From positions 1-37,977 of the forward strand of contig JAHDCO010000038.1 of assembly GCA_020629835.1 (NCBI GenBank): a DNA stretch of 37,977 nucleotides, in the 5' to 3' direction. The notes beneath the pieces are model-generated. The model did no database searches, was not told where the DNA came from, and saw nothing but the letters and a program-made list of their open reading frames with translations. A program made the position numbers and the translations under genes. Origin of the DNA: Granulosicoccaceae bacterium (GTDB lineage: Bacteria > Pseudomonadota > Gammaproteobacteria > Granulosicoccales > Granulosicoccaceae). Shown here piece by piece: positions 1 to 7,378 of this stretch (the stretch's first letter is position 1; each line of letters opens with the position of its first letter).

Positions 1-107
1 GATTGCTGACGCAGTTGCTGGCGCGCTAAACGAGCTGTTTCAGCTTCTAAGTAGCCTTTTTTCTCTTTGCCTCGCGCATCTAACGCCAGGTATTCAAACG
101 CTGCCAT
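1..107 (-). CDS. gspF: Type II secretion inner-membrane platform protein GspF (5' part only)
   Basis: Only the first 35 codons are present; the gene runs off the left edge. The reverse strand from 107 begins ATG GCA GCG TTT GAA TAC, giving MAAFEYLALDARGKEKKGYL followed by an E/A/R/Q-rich stretch. This is the usual amino end of GspF: 'MAAFEY.ALD..G..KKG', then a run leading into LRQQ. GspF is the polytopic inner-membrane protein that contacts the GspE ATPase. The start lies 15 bases after the gspE stop, in the expected order C-D-E-F, so it should belong to the same transcript. The family assignment rests on a short segment but is supported by context. Confidence 0.85.
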   Translation of the reverse strand, partial: MAAFEYLALDARGKEKKGYLEAETARLARQQLRQQ

Positions 108-122
108 GGTGCCTTCGCGGGT

Positions 123-1715
123 TTAGCTTTCTCGTGTCACGCGCAGAACTTCCTCTAACGAAGTTTTGCCTTCCAGTACTAAACGTATCCCATCATCATT
201 GATGCCAGGGCCGCGGGTTCGAGCGTATTTTTCCATATCGTGTTCCGAACCGCCGTCGTGAATCATGGTGCGCATGGACTCATCCACTTCCACCACTTCG
301 TAAATACCGGTTCGGCCGACGTAGCCCGTGTGATTGCACTTGTCGCAGCCATGCGGTGTGCATACGTCTTTGGCCTGGCTCATGGGTACGTTCAGGGTTT
401 TGAGTTCGGCCACGGTGGGAACGTGTGGTCGTTTGCAGTCGTTGCAGAGCGTTCTGACCAATCGCTGCGCCACCAAACCGACCAGGCTTGACGCAAGCAG
501 GAACGGTTCTATGCCCATGTCGCGTAAGCGAGTTACCGCACCTACGGCAGTATTCGTGTGCAGTGTGGACAATACCAAGTGACCGGTTAGGGACGCTTGT
601 ACTGCGATTTCTGCGGTTTCGACGTCTCGAATCTCACCTACCATGACGATATCCGGATCTTGTCGCAAGATGGCGCGCAGGCCGCGAGCAAAGTCCAGTT
701 CAACTTTGTTGTTAACCTGAGTTTGTCCGATACCATCCAAATAATATTCGATGGGGTCTTCCACCGTCAGGATGGTGAAGCGTGAGGTGTTAAGACGCGA
801 TAGTGCTGCGTAAAGAGTTGTGGTTTTACCCGAGCCGGTAGGGCCTGTCACTAAGATGATGCCGTGCGATAACGATAGAGTTTTCGTTAGTGATTCAAAA
901 CTTTGCTGCGGCATGCCAAGGTGTTCTAGATCGAGACGGCCGGCTTGTTTATCTAATAAACGCAGAACCACTCGCTCACCGTGGCCGGATGGAAGTGTCG
1001 ATACACGCACATCAACAGGGCGGCCAGCAACGCGTAACGAGATACGACCATCTTGCGGCAATCGTCTTTCGGCGATGTCTAGTTTGGCCATGACTTTCAA
1101 ACGAGAAATGACCAGTGGTGCAATCTCACGCGGCGGCTCTAAGAGCTTTTGCATTACGCCGTCCACGCGGTAACGAATCGATAAACGTCGTTCGAAAGGC
1201 TCTACGTGAATGTCAGAGGCTTGCTTGCGCACGGCCTCAGTCATGATGGCGTTGATCAAACGAATCACTGGCGCATCGTCAGTGGATTCCAGTAAGTCTT
1301 CAGGTTCGGGCAGGGCATCGGCCAGTTCGGCTAAGTCTAAGTCTTCACCGAAGTCGTCCATGATGTCCATGGCCTGGCCAGTTTCGCCTTCGTAGTGGCG
1401 GGTTAGGCGAGCATCAAAATCGTCGCTGGAAATGGCTTCCGGTGTTAGCGCCTCGCCTGCTTTTCGGCGGGCCTCAGTGAGCGCCGTTAAGGTGACGCCA
1501 GGCTTGTGCACCAGCACCATAGAACCGTCGGCTGCCGCCTCCAGCAATACGCCGTGACGGCGTGCGAAGGTGTAGGGCAGATCGGTGTTGGGCTTACGCA
1601 GCGGAACAGCGGGTGCTTCACTGCTGGCAGCAGCGTTGTTTTTCATCGCTTCGTTGGCCGCGCCTTCTTTCAAAGGCTTGCCTACGTCGATGAACTCCGC
1701 TGGTTTTATCATCAT
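123..1715 (-). CDS. gspE: Type II secretion ATPase GspE
   Basis: A 530-residue cytoplasmic secretion ATPase that powers pseudopilus assembly. An N-terminal domain is followed by an acidic linker (about 105-145) and then the GspE/PilB core. That core has the DIHVEP motif, the Walker A box GPTGSGKTTT (Lys near 297), the Asp box VEDPIEY, the Walker B region DPDIVMVGEIRD and the His box TGHLVLSTLHTN. The C-terminal zinc-binding tetracysteine motif (CNDC ... CDKC) is present and intact; it separates GspE/PilB-type assembly ATPases from PilT-type retraction ATPases. The gene starts with two consecutive ATGs, 3 bases after the gspD stop, so translation is probably coupled. GspE rather than PilB is favoured because gspD and gspC precede it and gspF follows. 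Confidence 0.96.
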   Translation of the reverse strand: MMIKPAEFIDVGKPLKEGAANEAMKNNAAASSEAPAVPLRKPNTDLPYTFARRHGVLLEAAADGSMVLVHKPGVTLTALTEARRKAGEALTPEAISSDDFDARLTRHYEGETGQAMDIMDDFGEDLDLAELADALPEPEDLLESTDDAPVIRLINAIMTEAVRKQASDIHVEPFERRLSIRYRVDGVMQKLLEPPREIAPLVISRLKVMAKLDIAERRLPQDGRISLRVAGRPVDVRVSTLPSGHGERVVLRLLDKQAGRLDLEHLGMPQQSFESLTKTLSLSHGIILVTGPTGSGKTTTLYAALSRLNTSRFTILTVEDPIEYYLDGIGQTQVNNKVELDFARGLRAILRQDPDIVMVGEIRDVETAEIAVQASLTGHLVLSTLHTNTAVGAVTRLRDMGIEPFLLASSLVGLVAQRLVRTLCNDCKRPHVPTVAELKTLNVPMSQAKDVCTPHGCDKCNHTGYVGRTGIYEVVEVDESMRTMIHDGGSEHDMEKYARTRGPGINDDGIRLVLEGKTSLEEVLRVTRES

Positions 1716-1718
1716 GGT

Positions 1719-3917
1719 TTAATCGATTTCGTCGAATGGCCCAATCAGTTCATTTTTCGAGCCAGCTGCAGCCGCTTGCGCGGGTACAACTTCGATGGCT
1801 GGAAGGGCCGAAGTATTTAGGTCAGGTTCCCCTGCCGGTGTTTGGTTCAATGACGTACTCGGAATAATGGTTCGCATGGCATCGTCCCGAGTATCGACAC
1901 GCTTACCGTCAAAATACAGGTGTAGCTCAGGTAAGCGGGGCGCAGGTCGGTTTATTAACGCTTCTTCACCAAACTGACCCAATTGAGCGGTCCTAAGTTC
2001 TTCGTACTTTGCACGACTGTAATAATCAGAGTCATCTGGGTTACGCAGGATCGTTGGGTGCAGGAACACCATAAGATTCCGCTTGGATTTCTTTGCTGTT
2101 TTATAACGGAACATGCTGCCCAACAAGGGAATATCCCCTAAAAACGGGATCTTCTCAGCGGTGTTGTTGAATTGGTCATCGATTAAGCCACCGAGTACCA
2201 GCGTTTGGCCGTCTTCAACCAGAACCGTGGTTTTGATGGATCGCTTGTTCGTGGTGATGTCTGAAGCGCCTGTGACGGCCGTATTGCTGACATCAGACAC
2301 TTCCTGCTCAATGTCCATCTTGATGTTGTTGCCTTCATTAATTTGCGGCTTCACTTTCAGGCTGATACCAATATCCTGGCGTTCGATGGTCTGGAATGGG
2401 TTGTCGTTACCTGACGACAGCTGTGTGCCGGTAACAAACGGTACGTTCTGGCCTACAACAATCTCTGCTTCCTGGTTATCCATGGTCACAAGCGTTGGTG
2501 TAGACAAAATGTTGTTGTCCGAATCGGACGCAATGGCCGAGATCAAGAAGCCAAAGTTCACGCCGTCGCCAACCTGACCCAGTGCTAATGACAAACCGCT
2601 GGACAGGTTTGCACCCTGGCTTGCCGCGGTGGCCACTAAGGCTTGTGTCGCACCGCCTAAGTTGGAGTAGGCCACGGGTCGGTCTGAATTTGAGCCGTCG
2701 ACTGCGAAGTTCACGCCCAGTGCGTTGGTGTTGTTTTCAGACAGTTCGGCGATGATGGCTTCAACCAATACTTGTGCTCGTCGAATGTCCAGTTGCTCGA
2801 TAACGGCCAGAATGCTGCGCATCTCATCAGGTGGCGCTGTGATGATTAACGCGTTGGTGTCGGCATCGGCCTGAATGTCTACGTTAGGACGGCTTGAGTC
2901 CTGCTGACCAGCCGTTCTTCTAACCACGGCCGCCGTAGGTGTTTGGGGAATCGGCGCGCCCTGAGCGTCAACCGTAGGCGTTGGTGCTGCAGCCGGTATT
3001 GCCGCACCGCCGGTTGTGTCGGTTGAACTGGTGCCGATTTGTGCCTGACCCGCGGATACGCCGGTCAAGATGGGTAAGAGATCTTCAGAGTTTGCGTAAC
3101 GCAGGTAAACAACTCGGGTGTTGCCGCCGGATTCTACTGGTGTATCTAAATTTTTGATCAGGCTGCGCATCCGCACGCGGGTGTTGCTGTCACCACTTAA
3201 TAGAATGCTGTTGGTGCGTTCATCCGCGGCAAATCTCACACCGCCCGTACCGCCGGCTTGCGCTGCACGAGATTGCAGGGATTGCAGAATACGGATGACT
3301 TCACTGGCAGACGCGTGACTTAAGCGAACCACTTCCACTTCTTCGTTATCCGGCGTGTCAATGCCCTTGATGATGTCTGTCAGTCGATCGATGTTGGCGG
3401 CGCGGTCCGTCACGATTAAGGTGTTGGTTGCGGCATAAGCGGCCAGGTGACCTTGCTGAGGCACGAGCGGGCGCAGGATGGGTACTAACTGCGCAGCCGG
3501 GACATTTTCAACTTTGATAACCTGGGTTACCAGTTGATCAGATTGGCTGTTGGTACCTTCGAATGAAGGAACCGGGCCTTGCTTGGCATTCACGTCAGGT
3601 ACGATTTTAATCAGATCGCCTTGCGGTACGGCTGAGAAGCCATGCACCTGCAATACCGATAGGAACGCTTCGTAAATTTCGTCCGCGTTTAAGCGCTTTG
3701 CGCTGATTACCGTTACCCGAGCTTTCACTCGAGGGTCTACGATGAAGTTCTTACCGGTTTGAACCGACACCGTTTTAATCATCGTTTGGATGTCGGCGTT
3801 GTTCAGGTTAAATTCAAAACCCTCGTCGCTGCTTTGCGCTTGCACAGCAACAGCCCAGCTGCACATAGCGGCGAGGGCGATGGGTCGAAACATTGGGAGA
3901 ATGCGACGGGTTGGCAT
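1719..3917 (-). CDS. gspD: Type II secretion outer-membrane secretin GspD
   Basis: The secretin that forms the outer-membrane channel. A signal peptide (RRILPMFRPIALAAMCSWAV, ending AVQAQ) leads into the N0 domain (FNLNNADIQTMIKTVS..), then N1-N3 repeats of the VEVVRLSHASASEV type, and the C-terminal secretin domain with the signature VPFLGDIPLLGSMFRY. An Ala/Pro/Thr-rich insertion (TTGGAAIPAAAPTPTVDAQG and onward) sits within the N3 region. After the barrel there is a tail that may be an S-domain for pilotin binding. I place the start at the ATG at 3917: AGG lies 9 bases upstream and the signal peptide then has normal length. The frame also allows a GTG at 3935, adding six residues. The gene lies between gspC and gspE in the minus-strand operon. 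Confidence 0.95.
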   Translation of the reverse strand: MPTRRILPMFRPIALAAMCSWAVAVQAQSSDEGFEFNLNNADIQTMIKTVSVQTGKNFIVDPRVKARVTVISAKRLNADEIYEAFLSVLQVHGFSAVPQGDLIKIVPDVNAKQGPVPSFEGTNSQSDQLVTQVIKVENVPAAQLVPILRPLVPQQGHLAAYAATNTLIVTDRAANIDRLTDIIKGIDTPDNEEVEVVRLSHASASEVIRILQSLQSRAAQAGGTGGVRFAADERTNSILLSGDSNTRVRMRSLIKNLDTPVESGGNTRVVYLRYANSEDLLPILTGVSAGQAQIGTSSTDTTGGAAIPAAAPTPTVDAQGAPIPQTPTAAVVRRTAGQQDSSRPNVDIQADADTNALIITAPPDEMRSILAVIEQLDIRRAQVLVEAIIAELSENNTNALGVNFAVDGSNSDRPVAYSNLGGATQALVATAASQGANLSSGLSLALGQVGDGVNFGFLISAIASDSDNNILSTPTLVTMDNQEAEIVVGQNVPFVTGTQLSSGNDNPFQTIERQDIGISLKVKPQINEGNNIKMDIEQEVSDVSNTAVTGASDITTNKRSIKTTVLVEDGQTLVLGGLIDDQFNNTAEKIPFLGDIPLLGSMFRYKTAKKSKRNLMVFLHPTILRNPDDSDYYSRAKYEELRTAQLGQFGEEALINRPAPRLPELHLYFDGKRVDTRDDAMRTIIPSTSLNQTPAGEPDLNTSALPAIEVVPAQAAAAGSKNELIGPFDEID

Positions 3918-3963
3918 GTTATTAAACCTGATCACGTAACCTGTTAAGTGTAGCTGCCGAGCG

Positions 3964-4902
3964 TCATTGAGCCAGTGAAATCGTCAACGGTACTTCCACA
4001 CCGTCACGTAATACCACCACATCCAACTGCTCCGCCTTAACGACGTTACGCAGCGCTCGGATACCTTGTTTCTGAGAGTTTATTTGGATGTTGTTTACGC
4101 GAGTAATCACATCACCGGCAACAATGCCTTGGGCTTCAAGTATTTCTGGATTTTGTTTTGGGGTAATTCGGTAGCCCAGTAGCTTGCCGTTCTCTTGATA
4201 GGGCTCTGCGGCAACCACACGACCTAACATGGCCGGGTTGCGTGCTAGGTAATCGCGAATGGCGCCTGGGTTGGTGCTGGGTAATTCGATGGGTGCGTTG
4301 GGATCAACGCCTGCACCGCTGTTATTGCTGGCCGTTTGCTGCGGCTGTGAGCGTTGTATTTGACTGGCCGGTAGTGGCTTGATGTCTTCGGCCATGCTGA
4401 CTTTTTCAAACTTGCCGCGGTTTTTAATGATGACGTGGTCGCGGTGCACTTCTTCCAGTGTGGTTTCCCCGACGATACGTGAGCCAATTTGAAACGCTTC
4501 CTGGTCACCGTTGTCGACTGAAAGGATGGCCATGCTGCGCTCAATTGGGTTGTAGGCGAACACACCGGCTAATTTCAAATTCAATCGCGTTTGCGCGACG
4601 GGGCCACGCACCGGCTCTTCCTTTTTCTCTACCGGCGCTGAGAAGTCCCCGAACAAATGTCGGCGGGAGATAGCGCTAGCCAGCTGCCTGACATCCGGTG
4701 CGTCACTGGATGGTCTATTAATAGTGCTGGCGGTGGTTGTATTCACAGGCACCGGGGCAGGCATAAACGCGGGCACCGCCTTAACGGTTACCAATGCCAA
4801 AGCAACACCGATGGCCACGACCAACAGTGTATTGACCCAACGCGGTAATCGCTCGGGCGTGCCACCGCTGAGAGCGGCAGAAACGGAGGCGGCTGCATTC
4901 AC
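3964..4902 (-). CDS. gspC: Type II secretion inner-membrane clamp protein GspC
   Basis: A 312-residue bitopic inner-membrane protein that links the secretin to the inner-membrane platform. A short cytoplasmic N-terminus is followed by one transmembrane segment (about 21-46, TLLVVAIGVALALVTVKAV). Next come a Pro-rich periplasmic linker and the homology region (LNLKLAGVFAYN..), then a Gln/Asn-rich spacer. A C-terminal PDZ domain spans about 235-312 (GYRITPKQNPEILEAQGIVA..GDVITRVNNI). It is the first gene of the gsp operon. The 356 bases upstream hold no gene, so the operon promoter should lie there, though I could not identify convincing -35/-10 boxes. GspC rather than PilP is supported by the PDZ domain and by gspD directly downstream. 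Confidence 0.93.
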   Translation of the reverse strand: MNAAASVSAALSGGTPERLPRWVNTLLVVAIGVALALVTVKAVPAFMPAPVPVNTTTASTINRPSSDAPDVRQLASAISRRHLFGDFSAPVEKKEEPVRGPVAQTRLNLKLAGVFAYNPIERSMAILSVDNGDQEAFQIGSRIVGETTLEEVHRDHVIIKNRGKFEKVSMAEDIKPLPASQIQRSQPQQTASNNSGAGVDPNAPIELPSTNPGAIRDYLARNPAMLGRVVAAEPYQENGKLLGYRITPKQNPEILEAQGIVAGDVITRVNNIQINSQKQGIRALRNVVKAEQLDVVVLRDGVEVPLTISLAQ

Positions 4903-5001
4903 TGCATAACTCCAATTTGAGAAAGGGCTGTTACGACGGAAATCTCCTCAAACTGTTTAATCTTTGAACAGGGGGTGGGAGTTTCCCGCAGGTGTCGATC
5001 A

Positions 5002-5025
5002 GCGTCAACCAATCAAAATTGACGC
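5002..5025. repeat. Inverted repeat GCGTCAA-N10-TTGACGC upstream of gspC
   Basis: Perfect 7-bp arms separated by 10 bases, about 100 bases upstream of the gspC start. The geometry fits a dimeric regulator site or a weak hairpin. The regulator is unknown. A related 5-bp pair GTCAA/TTGAC lies at 5163-5176. Confidence 0.4.
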
Positions 5026-5215
5026 CACTTGCGCGATAAATTATGTAAAGACAGAAAATGGATTTATTCGGCTTCCATTCCCGTCACTGTGCAGGTGGAG
5101 TGTGGCAAGCCGCGAAGGTTCCCGCCAGTTTCGTGACGGAAAGATTTGCCTACGTAAATTGTGTCAATTTGTTGACTTAATATTGCAGGCTGGTCATGTC
5201 TTTATGAGGCGGGAA

Positions 5216-5252
5216 CGGTGAGCACCGCATTGTTTGTTTGCGGTGCTCACCG
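5216..5252 (-). terminator. Strong hairpin after the HU-like gene, probable terminator
   Basis: Perfect 14-bp inverted repeat CGGTGAGCACCGCA / TGCGGTGCTCACCG with a 9-base A/C loop (minus strand), starting 6 bases past the stop of the HU-like gene. The stem is long and GC-rich. The downstream strand on the minus side begins TTCCCGCC, so the U-tract is poor. It may terminate inefficiently or act as a 3' stabiliser. It separates the HU-like gene from the gsp operon. Confidence 0.7.
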
Positions 5253-5258
5253 CGCAGA

Positions 5259-5735
5259 TTAATTAACGACGTCTTTCAGTGCTTTTAATGCAACAACGCG
5301 AACTCGCTTAGAAGCTGGCTTCGCTTCACGGTACGCAGGTGGTGCATCTTTGTCGAACGGGTTGACGAAGTAACCGGCTTTTTTAGCAGGTACTTTCTTT
5401 ACAGAGATTTTGAACAAACCGGGCATACGGAACATGCCGTACTTGCGAGAGGTTAAGCAATCGCCAACGTAGTCAGTGAACGAATCCAAAACTGCACTCA
5501 CTTCTTTACGGCTTAGATCGGTTTCAGCCGCAATGTGGTTCAGCATTTCAGACTTGCTAGGGGCCTTACCACCAGCAGGACGAGCGGTGGCTTTCTTTTT
5601 AGCCGTCGCTTTTTTCTTAGTCGCGCGTTTTTTGGACGCCGCTTTCTTCGCTGCTACTTTCTTCGAAGCAGTTTTTTTAGCTGCTGCTTTCTTGGCCGTA
5701 GCTTTCTTCTTAGTGGCGCGTTTTTTTGCCGCCAT
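5259..5735 (-). CDS. HU-family DNA-binding protein with N-terminal histone-H1-like Lys/Ala tail
   Basis: A 158-residue nucleoid-associated protein. Residues 2 to about 55 are built almost only from K, A, T, S and R in repeats of the type KKATAKK / AAKKTASKK, the composition of histone H1 tails. From about 60 on there is an HU/IHF-like fold: PSKSEMLNHIAAET, then LSRKEVSAVLDSFTDYVG, a divergent FRMPGLFKISVKKVPAKKAG segment where HU has its beta strands, and NPFDKDAPPAYREAKPASK in place of the DNA-binding arm and RNP motif. The C-terminus VRVVALKALKDVVN matches the last HU helix. I place the start at the ATG at 5735, preceded by GAGGA; the frame is open 17 codons further upstream without a good ribosome site. 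Expected role: DNA compaction or bending. It stands alone between two hairpin regions, so it is probably monocistronic. Confidence 0.85.
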   Translation of the reverse strand: MAAKKRATKKKATAKKAAAKKTASKKVAAKKAASKKRATKKKATAKKKATARPAGGKAPSKSEMLNHIAAETDLSRKEVSAVLDSFTDYVGDCLTSRKYGMFRMPGLFKISVKKVPAKKAGYFVNPFDKDAPPAYREAKPASKRVRVVALKALKDVVN

Positions 5736-5858
5736 GTTGAGAATCCTCGTACTAAAAATTGGATGTGTGGGTTTTAGTATGTGCACTGCAAGCGCGAGCG
5801 GAAGTTACCACAGAACTTGCAACTCAAGGGATGTGTATAGAGCAAGCCCAGCGAAAAA

Positions 5859-5940
5859 CCCGTGTTTTTTCGGTTTTTTTTCTTATTTCACTAAAAAACA
5901 CGGGGGAAATGGCAAATTTTGAACAAAAACCCCGTGTTTT
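5859..5940 (-). terminator. Competing hairpins between yggT and the HU-like gene
   Basis: Three related elements lie here. On the plus strand CCCGTGTTTTTT (5859-5870) can pair with AAAAAACACGGG (5893-5904; 12 bp, 22-base loop). The same central arm, extended to AAAACACGGGG (5895-5905), can instead pair with CCCCGTGTTTT (5930-5940; 11 bp, 24-base loop). The two pairings are mutually exclusive. Read on the minus strand, each 3' arm ends in or is followed by a T run, as in an intrinsic terminator. The element begins about 20 bases after the yggT stop and precedes the HU-like start by about 125 bases. It is at least a terminator for the yggS-tal-proC-yggT unit. Confidence 0.6.
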
Positions 5941-5959
5941 CTAGTGTTTGAACAGGTGG

Positions 5960-6562
5960 CTAGGCACCTAATAAGGCAATTAACGATCCTACGATAAACA
6001 TGCGAAGGGCATACAAACCGATGATGGCTACCATGACGGATAAGTCAAACCCACCAATGGGTGGGATCAATCCGCGTAAGGGGCGCATGATGGGTGCCGT
6101 CACCGAATCCAACACGCCTTGAATCGGATTGCCATGAGAATTTGGAATCCAACTTAAGATGGCTTTGATGATTAACGAAAAGATAAAAACGTTGAACAGC
6201 AAATAAACCACATCGATGAATGTGAATGCCAACAGCTGCGCCCAATTCCATGAAGCAGGGTTTACCACGTAACCAAACCCGGAAACTCCGCCGAGTGGTA
6301 ACAATTTGAAAATTAAAAACTTCAACAATAAAACGCCATACACCATGACCAGGCTGGCGGTGTCATAGCGGCGAAAGCTCGGCACCACTCGGCGCAGCGG
6401 CACCAGGACGGGGTTGGATAGTTTCACGATCGCCTGAGCAAACTGATTGTGGTAATCCGCTCTTACCCACTGCAATACAAAGCGTAATGCAGGTACCGCG
6501 GCGTACAGGCTAAAAATGGTTCCAATGATGAAACCGATAGCGCCTAAGGCTGCATAACCCAT
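5960..6562 (-). CDS. yggT: YggT family membrane protein
   Basis: A 200-residue integral membrane protein with two YGGT repeats. The first has a membrane segment (FIIGTIFSLYAAVPALRFVL) followed by VKLSNPVLVPLRRVVPSF; the second has LLFNVFIFSLIIKAILSW followed by VTAPIMRPLRGLIPPIGG. The repeated 'P-(I/V)-x-x-P-(L/R)-R' loops are diagnostic of the family. The biochemical role is not established; links to osmotic stress and cell-envelope or division functions have been proposed for homologues. The gene starts on the base next to the end of proC, so it is translated as part of the proC operon. It is the last gene before the hairpins at 5859-5940. Confidence 0.93.
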   Translation of the reverse strand: MGYAALGAIGFIIGTIFSLYAAVPALRFVLQWVRADYHNQFAQAIVKLSNPVLVPLRRVVPSFRRYDTASLVMVYGVLLLKFLIFKLLPLGGVSGFGYVVNPASWNWAQLLAFTFIDVVYLLFNVFIFSLIIKAILSWIPNSHGNPIQGVLDSVTAPIMRPLRGLIPPIGGFDLSVMVAIIGLYALRMFIVGSLIALLGA

Positions 6563-7378
6563 CTAAGATTCTCCGAATTCCTGGCCAAGTTCGATGGCAC
6601 GTTGCTGTGCGGCTTGCATCGCAGCGGCCACCGTCTCAGCTAACTGATGTTGATCGAATGTGGTAATTGCTGCGTGTGTCGTGCCACCTTTAGAAGTGAC
6701 TTTCTGGCGCAAGGTTGCTGGTGAGTCTCCCGAATCCCGTGCCATGGCTGCAGCACCGACCGCGGTTTGTACTGCAAGCGCTTCTGCGCTCTCTTTTGAT
6801 AGTCCAAGATCGATTGCAGTGTTGATCATGTGTTCTATTAAATAAAAGAAGTACGCAGGTCCTGATCCTGACAGTGCAGTAACCGCATCGAGCTGGGCTT
6901 CGGTGTCAACCCACACGCTAATGCCTGCGGCGTTCATTAAGTGCTCAGCCCGCTCGCGGTGGTTTTGCGTACAGGCCTTGTTTGCGAATAGGGCGCTTGC
7001 CCCCAAGCCGAGCAGAGCTGGAGTGTTGGGCATGGTTCTTACGATAGCAGTATCGTCGGGTAGCCACCTAGCCATTGCTTCAGCGGTCACGCCTGCGGCC
7101 ACCGACAGCACAAGCTGCGGTGGTGTGACAGTTTGTTCGGTCAGGGCTTTGCAGACGGTTTGTACCGTATCCGGCTTAACGGCTATGACGACGGCGTCGT
7201 TAGCATCAATGGCCGACAACGTCTCGATACTTTGCACGCCGAATCGGGTTTGCACTGCGGCCCGCTGATCGGCGCTGACGTCAAACACTCGCACGTCGGC
7301 GGCGTCACAGCCGGCATTTAACAACCCACCGATCAGGCTGCTGGCCATATTGCCGCCGCCAATGAACGTCCAACGCAT
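6563..7378 (-). CDS. proC: Pyrroline-5-carboxylate reductase
   Basis: A 271-residue enzyme for the last step of proline synthesis: 1-pyrroline-5-carboxylate plus NAD(P)H to L-proline. It has the Rossmann loop GGGNMA (7-12), AVKPD (66-70), MPNTPA (116-121), the substrate-binding ALSGSGPAY (168-176) and TSKGGTTHAA (228-237), all family hallmarks in the right order. Length is normal for bacterial ProC. The start ATG overlaps the tal stop as TAATG, implying translational coupling. The yggS-proC-yggT order is common in gammaproteobacteria; here tal is inserted between yggS and proC. Confidence 0.97.
   Translation of the reverse strand: MRWTFIGGGNMASSLIGGLLNAGCDAADVRVFDVSADQRAAVQTRFGVQSIETLSAIDANDAVVIAVKPDTVQTVCKALTEQTVTPPQLVLSVAAGVTAEAMARWLPDDTAIVRTMPNTPALLGLGASALFANKACTQNHRERAEHLMNAAGISVWVDTEAQLDAVTALSGSGPAYFFYLIEHMINTAIDLGLSKESAEALAVQTAVGAAAMARDSGDSPATLRQKVTSKGGTTHAAITTFDQHQLAETVAAAMQAAQQRAIELGQEFGES

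Larger units (their letters stand above)
4903..5258. other. Non-coding region upstream of gspC
   Basis: A 356-base stretch without a convincing gene. It should contain the promoter of the gsp operon (minus strand) and the 3' end of the HU-like transcript. It holds the 14-bp hairpin at 5216-5252 and two shorter inverted repeats. One has arms GCGTCAA / TTGACGC (5002-5008 and 5019-5025, 10-base spacer). The other has arms GTCAA / TTGAC (5163-5167 and 5172-5176, 4-base spacer). Both repeats share the GTCAA core and could be operator sites. I see no clear sigma-70 pair on the minus strand. Confidence 0.5.

Noticed and set aside
820-1173. Plus-strand frame of 117 codons inside gspE
   Set aside because: Shadow of a well-supported gene; no recognisable domain or ribosome site.
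4964-5221. Open frame of 85 codons upstream of gspC on the plus strand
   Set aside because: No ribosome site, odd composition, it runs over the inverted repeats and reaches the hairpin; no family recognised.
5584-5732. Lys/Ala coding repeat considered as a CRISPR or DNA tandem array
   Set aside because: Repeats are codon-level, irregular and in frame; no spacers.
5476-5922. Long plus-strand frames rich in Phe/Ala/Leu opposite the HU-like gene
   Set aside because: They are the complement of the Lys/Ala repeat (AAG/GCC read as CTT/GGC) and look membrane-like only for that reason.
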